DNA of 64,000 bases from contig CM043971.1 of assembly GCA_014529385.2 (NCBI GenBank), positions 26,639,769-26,703,768 of the forward strand. The letters run 5' to 3'. The notes under the pieces are model-generated. The model was not told the origin of the DNA. It searched no databases and was given only the letters and a program-made list of their open reading frames with translations. This DNA comes from Adiantum capillus-veneris (Eukaryota; Streptophyta; Polypodiopsida; Polypodiales; Pteridaceae). This document shows, one piece after another, positions 19,961 through 32,868 of this stretch (positions are counted from its first letter, which is position 1; each line of letters starts with the position of its first letter). The position numbers were made by a program, and so were the translations under genes.

Positions 19961-20461
19961 ACATGTTCATGACAAGAGCGACTAGTAATATTTCTCCAAA
20001 TACTGTAACATGATCCAAGAAACATTAAAAACAATGCTCGTTAAAGAACATGTAAGGCTCTCACACTTATCTTTTCTTATCAAATTTGATGTGATGATTG
20101 TTTTTCAAAACATAGAAAAATTGTGGGAAAAAAAAAACGTCGAGGCGCATGCAACTTCAGACGACTCAATGAGGAGGTTAATAATTCTTTAAGGTCTTTT
20201 GGGCCACTAATAATGGGCTTATCAACTCAAGAGGACTAGACGTGAATCTCTTAAGTCACTATAGCCGCAAGTCAATTCCACAACAAACCTGCGCCCGATG
20301 ATAGTAATCACGTGCTTCTCACGGAGCAGTAGATGTGTCCCTCTACCTCCATAATATTAGCCCTCGGTGCATTGTATTCTCTTAAAATAGCATCAAAGTA
20401 AAAATAGAATTCTATTTCAAATAAAGAAAAGTAGTAATAATAGGGCTATCAGTGTTTTTAG

Positions 20462-20462
20462 T

Positions 20463-20525
<63 letters not shown>

Positions 20526-22077
20526 ACATAAATAGAACCTCAAAGTGTGTAGAATACACACATGAGATTATGTATATATAGAGGGGACCTGGGTGCCATA
20601 TATAGAGAAGCCATATATTGAGTAGCTTTACATATAAGCTCAACACCCCCGCTCAAATAAGGGTCCCTAACTGTGGATGAAAAGACCCTTGGGAGATCAA
20701 GGGAAAAACCCACAGCTCTATATACACCCACCATTATATTATAAAAATCATTGAATATACAAATGTTCATGAGGAGCTACATCACTCCTTTTACAATGAA
20801 TATGTTATGAGGAGCTACATCACTCCTTTCACAATAAATATTTTATGAGGAGTTACATTACTCCTATCCTATCAAATACAATAATGAATACAAAGGTTCA
20901 ATTAAGAGGTGTAAATTCTATCGATTAGCACGTAATTAGAAGTGTCTCCGTGAATTTGTTGTGTAGCTTGTCATCACTATCGCATCACCAAACATATCTT
21001 CATGTTGTCATCAAAATGGCATCACCAAAGATGTCTTCATAAATATTTTATTGTGACCAAGTTTTTCTTCATAAAATCAATTCTTTGATCAATCCTACAT
21101 AGATCATAGACTCAAAAAATATAGTCATGAGAATTATTAGCATCTTTAGTGAAATAATTACGTTCACAATGGCATAAGAGATGGTTCGCAACGCCACTCT
21201 TTTGACGACATATATACGCACGACAACATATGTGGACATAAAGTATAAACATAAAAAGTACAAGATGCATGATACGTGATGCAAATGACATATGTATATA
21301 CTACATAAAACGACATTTATCAACGTAGTGATATCAATGAGTATCATCAAAGTATTAACAAAATATCATCATTGTATCAATAAAAATGAATAAATCATCA
21401 TGGTATCAACAAAAAGCATCATAGGATAATCATTGTATCAACGAAACAACATCATGGTATCACCGAGAATAACCATGGTATCAACAAAACAATATCATGG
21501 TATCATCGAGAATAATCAATGAAACATCATCATGGTATCAACGAAAATCACCATGGAATCAACGAAATATCATCATGGCATCACCGAAAATAACCATGGT
21601 ATCAGCAAAAATAACATCATGGTATCACCGAGAATAACCATGGTATCAATGAAACATCATCATAGTATCAACGAAAATCACCATGGAATCAACGAAATAT
21701 CATCATGGCATCACTGAGAATAACCATGGTATCAACGAAATATCATCATGGCAACACCGAGAATAACCATGGTATCAATGAAATATCATCATGGCAACAC
21801 CGATAATAACCATGGTATCAATGAAATATCATCATGGTATGAACAAAAATCACCATGACCAAAGTACTAACAAAACATCATCATGGTACCATCAAAATCA
21901 CTATGGTATCAACGAGAAATTATCAATAAAATGACATAAACCATATCTCTAGAAAAATAATTATACGAGAATCAATGAACGAGTATATCATATAACAAAA
22001 GATCATGTACCAACAGTAGCTCGATAGAATTTGGACGATCATCAAGGGCTCGAATGAATCGGAACGATATGTAACTG
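20462..22077 (-). mobile_element. Family 1 copy C, 5'-truncated, minus orientation
   Basis: LTR 20462-20645 (the outer TG end reads TA), purine tract 20646-20658, stem-loop 20671-20715, GGCGTTGCGAACC block near 21,180, minisatellite 21,350-21,920, and the GTTCCGATTC block, where similarity ends at 22,077 before the leader array. No 5' LTR or PBS. The (AG) run in the LTR is about 30 units. Confidence 0.88.
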
Positions 22078-23565
<1,488 letters not shown>

Positions 23566-23880
23566 GGCTTGGATCACTGGCTTATGTACGCAGTCCGAGA
23601 CATGATGCCATGATGATATTTCGTTGATTCCATGGTGATTTTCGTTGATACCATGATGATGTTTCATTGATACCATGCTTATTCTCGGTGATACCATGAT
23701 GTTGTTTTCATTGATACCATGGTTATTTTCGGTGATGCCATGATGATATTTCGTTGATTATATGGTGATTTTCGTTGATACCATGATGATATTTTGTTGA
23801 TTACATGGTGATTTTCGTTGATACCATGATGATGTTTCATTGATACCATGGTATTCTCGATGATACCATGATGTTGTTTC
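23566..23880 (+). repeat. Family 1 interior fragment (minisatellite), plus orientation
   Basis: It begins with TACGCAGTCCGAGACATGATG, a junction between leader and minisatellite sequence, and continues with CCATGATGATATTTCGTTGA units up to the family 2 LTR at 23,881. It probably belongs with the plus-oriented half that resumes at about 26,096. Confidence 0.7.
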
Positions 23881-24036
23881 TGTTGAACCGAAGGGAGAGA
23901 GCATAGGTAGACGAGAGAAGAAAGAGACATGACCATCATATGCAAACCCCAAAAGTGTGTCTACTGATCACACGGGATGCGTTTATATAGAGGGGACCAG
24001 GGTGCTATATATAGAGATACTATATATAGCTCAACA
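23881..24036 (-). repeat. 3' LTR of a family 2 element, minus orientation
   Basis: 156 bp: TGTTGAACCGAAGG...AGCTCAACA on plus, with the GGGGACCAGGGTGC and CCCCAAAAGTGTG blocks in reverse. The (CT) run typical of 12,864 is nearly absent. The purine tract (minus CATTTGAGTGGGGG) follows at 24,037. Confidence 0.8.
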
Positions 24037-24575
24037 CCCCCACTCAAATGAAGGTCCCTAACTGTGGATGAAAAAACCCTTGGAGGCTCAAGGGAAAAAC
24101 CCACAGCTCTATATATACCCACCGTTATATTAAAATATTTTAAATATACATTCACAATGTTCAAAGAAGCTACATCACTCCTATTTGACAATGTGGCCTT
24201 TTGATTCAAGGGTCTTTAACAATATATGCAATTGAATTGATGCAAATTCTTCAATATCTTTGAGCAGCTTCAATATCTTTGAGCCTCTATACACGTTGCT
24301 TGATGCGACTTTCATCTTGTAAACAATATCAACTCAAGAAACATATCGAGACGTGAAGGTTAGAAATAACTACATCAAATTGTCCTTACAGACGGTTCGC
24401 GACGCCGCTGTGGAGACGACATAGAAACAAACATGATGCCGATGCAATCACATGTGCAAATTACATAGAAACAAATGTAATATCAATGTAATCACATGCG
24501 CACACATATATACAAAGCTGAGATGTATGAACGTATTGGGGTCCCCAAGATCTCAACAACTGACAGTTGTCATCA
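24037..24575 (-). mobile_element. Family 2 interior: stem-loop and conserved block
   Basis: Stem-loop with CTGTGG 24,062-24,067, CCCTTG 24,077-24,082, CAAGGG 24,089-24,094 and CCACAG 24,101-24,106. The block GACGGTTCGCGACGCCGC (24,391-24,408) is the reverse of the GGCGTCGC motif of family 1. No coding frame. Confidence 0.7.
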
Positions 24576-24895
24576 TCACGGCTTTACGTACCATGGCATA
24601 AGAGACGCTCAGAAAAGCTTTAAAATATAAATCATCATGGTTTTCTGTACCATGGCATCAGAGACATTTTGTTCAAATCAAATAAGACTGTAAAATAGTA
24701 ATCATCATCATGGCTTTACGTACCATGGCATCAGAGACGCTTTCTTCAAATCAAATAAAAATATTTAATAGTAATCACCATCATGGATTTACGTACCATG
24801 GCATTAGAGACACTTTCGTCAAATCAAATAAAAACATTTAATAGTAATCACCATCATGGATTTACGTACCATGGCATCAAAGACGCTAGTTTTGT
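24576..24895 (-). repeat. Tandem repeat, ~75-bp units (family 2/4 type)
   Basis: Five units with TTTACGTACCATGGCATCAG, AGACGCTTTC, CAAATCAAATAAAA and ATAGTAATCATCATCATGG. The same unit recurs at 34,860-35,050, 44,430-44,600 and 44,970-45,100, and singly at 6,690-6,830. Confidence 0.8.
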
Positions 24896-26095
24896 ACAAA
24901 ATCTGCAAAACCTCAAGATATTGACTAGTCAGTAGATAGAGGCTTGGTAAATCTTGTCATCTCTACATCGATGATTCACATGAAGTTTCAACAAATCAAA
25001 GAAAATAACTCCAACACTTTCAACAATTGAAAGAAAAACCTCTAAAACAAAGCCTCCACAGTTCTATGCTTGGGGTTTGGATGACAATTAGTGCATGCTC
25101 AGACAAGAAATTGTGAATCGTTGCCAAAAGAAAATGTGAGTTCGAGTAAGAACGTTGAGAAAAAATCAGCATAACAACAATATGCTCGGCTTTAAGACTG
25201 AGCATGCCTTTTATAATGCCTTAAGGATGCACGATGGGTGTCACTTGCACAAGCTAGTTACAATATGATCGTTCACATCAAGGTGAGCCTGGTGCTGCTG
25301 TAGACACCATCAGAGTGTATGACCTCTTAGTTAATATGAGCATCCCAAAGCAGTGAAATAAACACAACCTACTAAACAAAATCTTTTCTAGAGTAGCCTT
25401 CGAAACTGCATGATGATTAACTCGGGGTGACGTGGCTCATGCAGCACCTGGATGAAGCTCTATCACTCACATAATGTAGAATTATAAGCCGTAACCAGAA
25501 ACTTGGCCCGCCACAGCCAAGCAAGTGCCCCCACACAGGGAGGCCTGAATTCGCAACCGCGCCTTGATGCCCTAAGTTTTGGAGCATATTTCAGGTCACC
25601 ATCTACCGCCATTAGTAAGTCATAACAACTACCATTTCTTTTGGCCATATATGTGCACTATTTCTCCTTGATTTTGCAAACTTGTGCCGCCATGTAGGCG
25701 GTCCAATTGACTCTCAAGAGGGTGGCCGTGATGGATCGGATCTGACTCGGTCCTGCAACGAACCCAGTGATTCGACCTCGGGAAGATTAATAGAGTGATT
25801 ATAGCCCCTGCAATACAGCGCTGGGACTCATTATCTGGTCTTGCCAGACGTAGTGTGTATGTGTTGCTATAGGATGGGGCATGCGATTGGGGCCGGCCTT
25901 TACTGAGAGATGTCGTTGCAGTTGTTGCCATCGCTAAGCATATCTCTACGCGTCAAATAAAGCATTCTAACACAGTCAAATAAAAGCAGTCAATGCTGCT
26001 TTTTTGCTGCCTATTTTCAGCTGGCCTGTGTATTTTGGGCTGCTTTTTTTGCGTGTCTGTGAGGCGAGCTAAAATTAAGGCTTGGATATACATGT
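24896..26095. other. Unassigned region within the composite
   Basis: No retroelement domains are seen. Around 25,480-25,930 the sequence is GC-richer; minus frames at 25,648-25,463 and 25,931-25,629 are open but have no recognisable motif. They may be remnants of the family 2 element body or captured DNA. No 5' LTR for the family 2 element is present. Confidence 0.35.
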
Positions 26096-26870
26096 ATTGT
26101 ATACATATGTCATTTGCATCACGTATCATGCATCTTGTACTTTTTATGTTCATACTTTATGTCCACATATGTTGTCGTGCGTATATATGTCATCAAAAGA
26201 GTGGCGTCATGAACCATCTCTTATGGAATTGTGAACGTAATTATTTCACTAACGATGCTAATAATTCTCATGACTATATTTTTTGAGTCTATGATCTATG
26301 TAGGATTGATCAAAGAATTGATTTCATGAAGACAAACTTGGTCACAATAAAAGATTTATGAAGACATGTTTGGTGATGCCATTTTGATAACAACATGAAG
26401 ATATGTTTGGTGATGCGATAGTGATGACAAGCTACACAGCAGATTCACGGAGACACTTCTGATTATGTGCTACTCGATAGCATTTACACCTCTTTATTGA
26501 ACCTTTGTATTCATTATTGTATTTGATAGGATAGGAGTAATGTAACTCCTCATAAAACATTCATTGTAAAAGGGGTGATGTAGCTCCTCATAACATATTC
26601 ATTGTAAAAGGAGTGATGTAGCTCCTCATGAACATTTGTATATTCAATGATTTTTATAATATAATGGTGGGTGTATATAGAGCTGTGGGTTTTTCCCTTG
26701 ATCCCCCAAGGGTCTTTTCATCCACAGTTAGGGACCCTTATTTGAGTGGGGATGTTGAGATTATATGTAAAGCTACTCAATATATGGCTTCTCTATATAT
26801 GGCACCCAGGTCCCCTCTATATATACATAATCTCATGTGTGTATTCTACACACTTTGGGGTTCTATTTAT

Positions 26871-26921
<51 letters not shown>

Positions 26922-26922
26922 A
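26096..26922 (+). mobile_element. Family 1 copy E, 5'-truncated, plus orientation
   Basis: Similarity starts at TACATATGTCATTTGCATCA. It holds the GGCGTCATGAACC block (26,202), the direct repeats GGAGTGATGTAGCTCCTCAT (26,540-26,640), stem-loop 26,683-26,727, purine tract TTTGAGTGGGGA and 3' LTR 26753-26922. It is followed by TTTAG, the shared TSD of the composite. Confidence 0.88.
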
Positions 26923-26978
26923 TTTAGCAGGGATTTTACACACGAAACACGTCATCCGACTTCGACTAAAGTGAAAAG

Positions 26979-27296
26979 ATGTCAACAGCACTTTGGTTTT
27001 CAAAGGTGACATCGCTTTTAACAGCGCGAGTCTCTGGAAAAGAAGCGGTAGAGATGCTCGGTGGCTCTTTAGGAGGCACGATGTCTCCTCATGATAGGAG
27101 GGGGATGATTATGATTGAGATAAATCTTGCAAAAAGCAAGGCCAACCTCATCTCCAAACATTTTCATTCTCATCGCAACAAAGTTGGGCAAGATGTATTA
27201 GTTGTTTCAGGATCTCATAGCTATAGCATTATTTTCACGTTTAGAGGCGACAAGTATGCTAAAGCAGGATGTAGTACGATGGGCTCACCACGCTGA
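26979..27296 (+). CDS. Unidentified conserved frame B, left-arm copy
   Basis: About 105 codons, ending MGSPR and stop. The mid part reads GGSLGGTMSPHDRRGMIMIE, then KHFHSHRNKVGQDVLVVSG. The right-arm copy (33,075-32,869, minus) keeps most residues from MIMIE onward and the same stop, but has a one-base insertion in its G run. The reading direction of both copies continues from a further open segment near 20,170-20,400 / 33,524-33,273. No family is recognised; a decayed host or transposon gene duplicated with the arm is likely. Confidence 0.3.
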   Translation: MSTALWFSKVTSLLTARVSGKEAVEMLGGSLGGTMSPHDRRGMIMIEINLAKSKANLISKHFHSHRNKVGQDVLVVSGSHSYSIIFTFRGDKYAKAGCSTMGSPR

Positions 27297-27457
27297 TGAG
27301 CGTTCTAACTGTGGTAATATCTAACACAAAGGCAAACCAACAACATTAAAAGTAGCTACGTATCTAAGCTATATAAAGCGTTATGTATCTAATACTGACA
27401 TCACCCAAATATAGAGCAATTAGATAGGTAGCGATTATTGATGCTCTAATTTTGGAA

Positions 27458-27661
27458 TCACTCAAATATAGAGTGGGCAACAAGAGGGGCCCACATTTCG
27501 ACTGATTTTTTGGCCACCTCTACTCGCTGAAGAGGACGACTCCCTTCAGGCTTACGATCGCCAACAAGCAATGAACATCTCCCTACAACATCTAAAATAA
27601 TGTCGCTTGCGAGAAATGAGGATGCACACAGTCCAATCGATTGTAAATGCTTATATCTCAC
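27458..27661 (-). CDS. Unidentified conserved frame A, left-arm copy
   Basis: 68 codons: MRYKHLQSIGLCASSFLASD, then VVGRCSLLVGDRKPEGSRP and ending VAHSIFE. The right-arm copy on plus (32,417-32,710) shows the same series (YKYLQSTGLCAPSLLVSD, RCSLLAGDRK), with two stops in the second half. Protein-level conservation between copies suggests past coding. Convergent to frame B. Function unknown. Confidence 0.3.
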   Translation of the reverse strand: MRYKHLQSIGLCASSFLASDIILDVVGRCSLLVGDRKPEGSRPLQRVEVAKKSVEMWAPLVAHSIFE

Positions 27662-27759
27662 AATATTCTTAATCTCATAATTGTATCATACAGGTTTCAA
27701 ATGCCACTCACTCCTACGACAAGTATATACCATATACCATATACCATAACTCTACACGC

Positions 27760-27970
27760 TGTCGTGCCATGGCACGTTCATAATGTGAAATTAAAGTATC
27801 TACCTCACTCTTAATGTTTATGATGTGTGGGACCAAATGCTATTATGTACATAGTGTGATATATGTGAAAATAGATGCCACGGTTGCAGCTCTGTATATA
27901 CCTTGCGGGGACAGCGAGGCCCTCGACGTGGCACTATAGCATTCTTTTTTCACATAAATATATGCCTAAT
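27760..27970 (+). repeat. 5' LTR of gypsy-B, truncated
   Basis: It starts TGTCGTGCCATGGCACG, which contains a 14-bp palindrome (CGTGCCATGGCACG). About 210 bp align with 31,655-31,868, then similarity stops within AATATATGCCTA. Confidence 0.8.
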
Positions 27971-28560
27971 TTTCTTTTCGAATAGAAACCCTTGCCAAAG
28001 ACGAACAAAGAATTCAAGGACTACAGGGATATGAGGGGTTTTGGCCATGTACCATTGTAGAGCGGGATTGCAGTGGTAAAAGAAGAGAAAGGTTCTCTCA
28101 TGATGTATATGCAAAGGATACATTTTCTACAGGTTTTGTAGGATTATCAGACTATGGATCTATTGCTTTTACAGAGTGTGAGGACTTAAAGTGGGGTGAA
28201 CGACAACATTTAAATAGTGTACAAAGACGTTTGAAGATGAAGAATGCATTGCAGGTGTGTTTGATGAGTGTTCTTTTGTGGATACTATGCAAGAGTTGGA
28301 GTCTTTAATGGATTGCAATTTGCATATGGGAAGTGAGGTTGTGAAAGTATGCTCAATAGAAATGTACAAGGTCATTGAGGATTTCAAAAATGCTCAAGGT
28401 GTTGATGTACGAGTGGAGACTAAGTATAAGTCTGTGGCAAAGAAAGTGAAACCAGTGGCATTACCTCTACCAAAAGATTGCACAAATAAGATGGAGCAAG
28501 CTTCTTTGCAACCTAGCCTTCGTAACCCAAGCAAGATTGGACACAAGTTCACATAGGATT
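27971..28560 (+). pseudogene. gypsy-B protease/linker remnant
   Basis: Plus frames with shifts. FVGLSDYGSIAFTECEDLKW and later GSEVVKVCSIEMYKVIEDFK resemble the region between protease and RT in this lineage, but no protease active site is seen. It ends in a TAG just before the RT frame. Confidence 0.5.
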
Positions 28561-28562
28561 CT

Positions 28563-31127
28563 TTGAAGGAGTTACAGGTTAGTTGCGAGGAAAGTTTAAC
28601 AAAAGCTGAAAAGATATTCTTTGAAGACATGCTTGCCAAACACGGAAAAGGTTTTGCATTTGAGCCTTATGAGATAGGGTGTGTTGATCCATCCATTGTT
28701 GCTCCTATGGTGATCTTCACTATCCCTCATGTACCTTGGAACCTGAGGCCTATTCCTGTTCCAAAGGCTCATTTGCCAAAACTCATTGAGTTGCTTAATG
28801 AAAAGATCAAGATGGGTATCTTGGAGCCTTCTTGTGCTCCATATTCAAACAGGTGGTTCACTGTTCCAAAGAAAAATGTTTCTTTACGCTTTATTTAGGA
28901 TATGAAACCTGTAAACAAGGTGAAAATCAGAAATGTGGGTATAGGGCCAGTTGTCGATGAGTTTGCAGAGGCATTTGCAGGAAGGGCAATATATTCTATG
29001 GGAGATTTTTACTCAGGGTATGATCAGTTCCAACTAGCAATGGAAAGCAGGGACCTAACTACCATGAGGACACCCTTGGGTTTAGTAAGGATGTGCACCT
29101 TACCTCAGGGGGCAACGAATTCAGTTGCACACATGATGAATGGTATGAACAAAGTCCTACGTGACTTCATACCGCAAACTAAAATGCCTTTCCTTGATGA
29201 TGTGCCAATCAAAGGATGTGATGTAAGTGAAAAAGATGTGGCTTTAGACTCGAGGGGGTGCCGAAAGTATGTGGCAAACCATATCAATGATTGTGATAAT
29301 ATCTTGTCAAGGTTGGAAGAGGTGAACCTTACCTTGTCTGGCCAAAAGTCAGTGTTTGGTGTGAATGAAGTTCTTATTGTGGGACATATGTGCGGGCCAT
29401 ATGGTAGAAGGCCTTGTCTTGCAAAGATTGATGTAATGCAGAGAATGAAAGAGAAATGTATAAATGTCACTGAGGTTCGAAGGTTCTTGGGTGCATGTGT
29501 GTTTTATGTTATCTGGATTCCGCATTATGCACATGTAGCAGAGTCTTTGTATCAGCTTTTGAGAAAGAACCAAAAGTTTCAATGGGAAGAAATGCATACT
29601 CATGCCATGAGAAAATTAAAGAAGTTGCTGCTTATGTCTCCAACTTTGAGGAAAGCAAACTATGAATGTGGAAGATATGTAATTGTGACAGTGGATACTA
29701 GCCCCATTGGAATTGGATGGGCGATTGGGCAAGATGATGATGATGGCAAGCGATATGTGGTGAAGTTTGGAGCAAAAGTCCTAAGTGCTCGTCAATGCAA
29801 CTATCCAGAGGTAAAAAGAGAGTTATGGGGAGTACTCATAGCTTTGAAATGTGACAAAGAGTACTTGATAGGAGAAAATGTAATAGTGGAGACTGATTGC
29901 CTACCCCTTCTTGGAATGATCACAAGTTGCTCAACTCCTGACATTGCTATGTTGAGATGGATTTCCTACATAAAGTCCTTGAACCCAGAATTTAAGCATA
30001 TTGTAGGGAAAGATAATCCAGTTGCAGATATGCTTTCAAGAGCAAGGTATGAAAAAGAAGAAGACATGTTTGTCGAGGGCGATGATGTAGGTACACAGTT
30101 CTATAGTATCTCTCATGCCAAGGGTGATCATGTTTACCTGTCAAATGCACTTGAGTCATTTACAGAGGACCTATATCAAGGTGATTGGTTGCTCATTGGA
30201 TGCTATCTGAGCACTTTGAAAAGGCAAGAAGGGTGGACTGATCAAGAGTTCAAAAGAATACGGAGAAAGACCTATGGATACTTTTTGAAAGATGGGTACT
30301 TATGGAAGCATCCAAAACAAAGAAATGGAATGCCGATGAGAGTTGTGAATGATAAGGACGCTCAAAATGAGCTTATGAAAAAGTTTCATGAGAGTCTTTA
30401 TGCTGGACACAGAGGTGTATGGGCCACCTTTACTAAAATGAAAGAGAGGTATTGGTGGAAAGGGATGTATAAAGATGTATCTCACTTTGTGGAATCATGT
30501 GAAACCTTTCAAATATATTCAAATGTACGTCATCGTGATGGGTTGCACCCTACTTACCCATTGGCCATGCATTACAAGTGGGTAGTAGATCTGGATACAA
30601 TGCCATTGGGCTTATGTCAAATGAGATACATAGTGCTTGCACGAGAAGACTTAACCAATCAAGTTGAAGGTCATGCTCTAAGAAAAAAAAGCACAGAAGG
30701 GGTATGTAAGTTCCTCTTGGATGATGTAATTAGCCATTATGGTTGTGTTGGGAAAATAACAGTGGACAGGGGTGAGTTGGATGCTGACAAAGCAAGGGAG
30801 TTTTTCTCTAGGTTGGGCATTAAACTTGCTCTCACTACTGCATATAATCCTGAGGGAAATGGTAAATCGGAGTGTGGGCATCCTCCTATCATTAAAGCTT
30901 TGGCTAAGGCATGCAAAGGTAAAATGGGAGAGTGGCCTAGGTTATTGCCTTATGCTTTATGGGCTGATCGTACAACTCATAGCTCAGTTACTGGTTATAT
31001 GCCTTTTGAGTTGATGTATGGTCAGAAACCTATAATGCCAATTGAGGATGTAATTACCACATGGAATGTATTACCTTGGGAAGATAGAATGAATAGGGAA
31101 TACCTTCTTGCTTTGCACATACAATAG
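28563..31127 (+). pseudogene. gypsy-B pol: reverse transcriptase, RNase H, integrase
   Basis: Almost continuous: one in-frame TAG (28,896-28,898) interrupts RT after SLRFI, then 741 codons are open. RT: KMGILEPSCAPYSNRWFTVP, YSGYDQFQLA, GLVRMCTLPQGATNS, catalytic box FLDD instead of the usual YxDD, typical of this lineage. RNase H: VDTSPIGIGW, VKRELWG, ETDCLPLLG, VADMLSR, catalytic acids kept. Integrase: zinc finger with H...H and CETF (second Cys lost), then VVDLDTMP, VDRGELD and GNGKSECGHP carrying the D, D and E positions. It ends at LALHIQ stop with the C-terminus out of frame. Confidence 0.85.
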
Positions 31128-31596
31128 TTAGAAAGAAGGCCCCAAGATATTGAGACTGCAGTAGCACGATTGAAAGATGCAAGGTTAAAGAATATATAAG
31201 GACAGATTTGATAAGAGCCATAGGCTCATACCTAAAGCTATTGAGGAAGGTGATTGGGTGTTGGTGTATGACAATAGTCTTGAAAACCAACATTCAACAA
31301 TAAGAAATCTTTTAAAGAGATGGTTTGGTCCTTATGTGGTTCAGCATGTACATGGGAATGCGACTTATACCTTGCATGAATTAGATGGGACAAAAATGAA
31401 GATTCCCATCACAGGGAAAAGAATCGAGTTATTCAAAAGAAGAGGTGATACATATCCCTTTGATTCACAGGAAGGTCCAAATGAAGGCTCTGGTGAAAAT
31501 GGTTTGGATGTGGATGAAGAACAAGAGGATGATGCGCTAGATTTTGTTGTAAGCGATGATGAAATCGACATGTATGTTGACTTAAATGAAGACTGA
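31128..31596 (+). pseudogene. gypsy-B integrase C-terminal tail
   Basis: After a frameshift, RPQDIETAVARLKDAR and then (31,258-31,596) WVLVYDNSLE, KRWFGPYVVQ, NATYTLHELDG, IELFKRR form the SH3-like/GPY-type integrase end, followed by an acidic tail (DVDEEQEDDALDFVVSDDE) and stop. Confidence 0.7.
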
Positions 31597-31654
31597 ACCT
31601 GCAAAAGATATTTGTGGCACATACCGGAGGATGCGCAGGTTTGGAGGGGGTGGA

Positions 31655-32393
31655 TGTCGTGCCATGGCACGTTCATAATGTGAAATTAAATTATCTACCT
31701 CACTCTTAATGTTTATGATGTGTGGGACCAAATGCTATTATGTACATAGTGTGATATATGCGAAAATAGATGCCACGGTTGCAGTTCTTTACATACCTTG
31801 CGGGGATAGAGAGGCCCTCGATGTGGCACTATAGCATGCTTTTTTCACATAAATATATGCCTATTATGCTTTGGGAATGTACAAATGTCAAGTGTTTCGA
31901 AGTGGCACACTCGTTTTGCCTAGAAAGTTCAATTCGGGCAATCTCGACCAAAAATAGCAAGTTTCATGCGCTGGCGTGAAAGACGTGTCCAAAGTGCTTA
32001 CCAAGTGGGAAAATGAGATTTAACATGAATTTTGAGACCAATGGGATTTTTCCACAATTTTAGGGATTTTTCCCAGCTCGTTTGGGCTTTTTACGGATAA
32101 AAAGTGACATTTTTGGGCTAAAAATGGCTAAAAATGGCCAAAATAGCCTTAAAAAATACTCAAAATAGCTCAAAATTCCACATCTACGATGCTGGCGTTG
32201 TTGCTCATGTTGTGTGGGAGTTTTCAGAGCCAAGAATGAGCTCATTTGGGCACATGAGCAAGGAGATACAACCATTCCTTTACAGGGTGCTAGGGCAGTC
32301 CCGTGCTGCTTCCACTACATGGTTGAGAGGATCCCCTTTGAGACGATGAAACTAAGCATGAATTTGTTCTAGGTTTTGTAAGTAGTTCTATTG
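31655..32393 (+). repeat. 3' LTR of gypsy-B
   Basis: It starts TGTCGTGCCATGGCACG directly after a purine tract. The first 215 bp match the left LTR. The right end is set only by the start of the inverted-repeat arm near 32,398, so the last few bases are uncertain. Confidence 0.65.
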
Positions 32394-32416
32394 ATGAGCG
32401 TGTATAGTTATGGTAT

Positions 32417-32710
32417 ATGGTTTTGCAACTAGTTAAGTTCGTGCTTGTCCTAGGAGTGATAGGCATCTCAAACCTATGTGATACAATTATGAGCTTAAAT
32501 ATTGTGACATACAAGTATTTACAGTCAACTGGACTATGTGCACCCTCTTTGCTCGTGAGCGATATTATTTTAGGTGTTGCAGGGAGATGTTCACTTCTTG
32601 CTGGCGACCGTAAGACCTAAGGGAGTCGTCCTTTTTAGCGAGCAGAGGTGGCGGAAAAAATAGTCGAAGTGTGCGGCCCTCTTGCTGCCCACTCTATATT
32701 TGAGTGATGC
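32417..32710 (+). pseudogene. Unidentified conserved frame A, right-arm copy
   Basis: Open on plus from LVKFVLVLGVIGISNLCDTI through YKYLQSTGLCAPSLLVSD and RCSLLAGDRK to a stop at 32,618-32,620. It continues in the same frame, with a second stop, to AHSIFE and stop near 32,707. The left-arm copy has the second half open but a stop in its first half, so the two copies decay independently. Confidence 0.3.
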
Positions 32711-32868
32711 CAAAATTAGAGCATGAATAATCTCTATGTATCTAATTGCTCTATATTTGGTTGATGCCAGTACTAGATACATAACGCTTTATATAGCTTA
32801 GATACGTAGCAACTTTTAATGTTGTTGGTATGCCTTCGTATTAGAGATTACTACTGTTGGAACACTCA

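Larger units (their letters stand above)
17700..20461. repeat. Left arm of the large inverted repeat, outer part
   Basis: Reverse-complement similarity to 33,235-34,830 in the same order: copia 3' end, family 3 LTR, its flank, family 4 LTR and interior, then the segment ending AATAATAGGGCTATCAGTG. The left arm has extra DNA relative to the right (18,366-18,902 and parts of 19,480-19,960). It continues after the inserted composite at 26,923. Confidence 0.8.
26923..27759. repeat. Left arm of the large inverted repeat, inner part
   Basis: Reverse-complement match to 32,398-33,234, essentially end to end and of the same length (837 bp). It includes GGCTCTTTAGGAGGCAC, GCATTATT and TATAGAGTGGGC blocks. 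It ends CTCTACACGC directly at the gypsy LTR start. Confidence 0.85.
27760..32397 (+). mobile_element. Ty3/gypsy element (gypsy-B) at the centre of the inverted repeat
   Basis: LTR sequence at both ends (27,760-27,970 and from 31,655) flanks a pol reading region on plus. The left LTR is broken at about 27,970; gag and the PBS are missing. A purine tract (TTTGGAGGGGGTGGA) lies just before the right LTR. The right LTR seems to run to about 32,393. The inverted-repeat arms start immediately at each side (27,759 and 32,398), with no direct TSD visible. Confidence 0.8.

Noticed and set aside
25629-25931. 100-codon minus frame
   Set aside because: No domain, no conserved copy and no splice or promoter context; left as unassigned.
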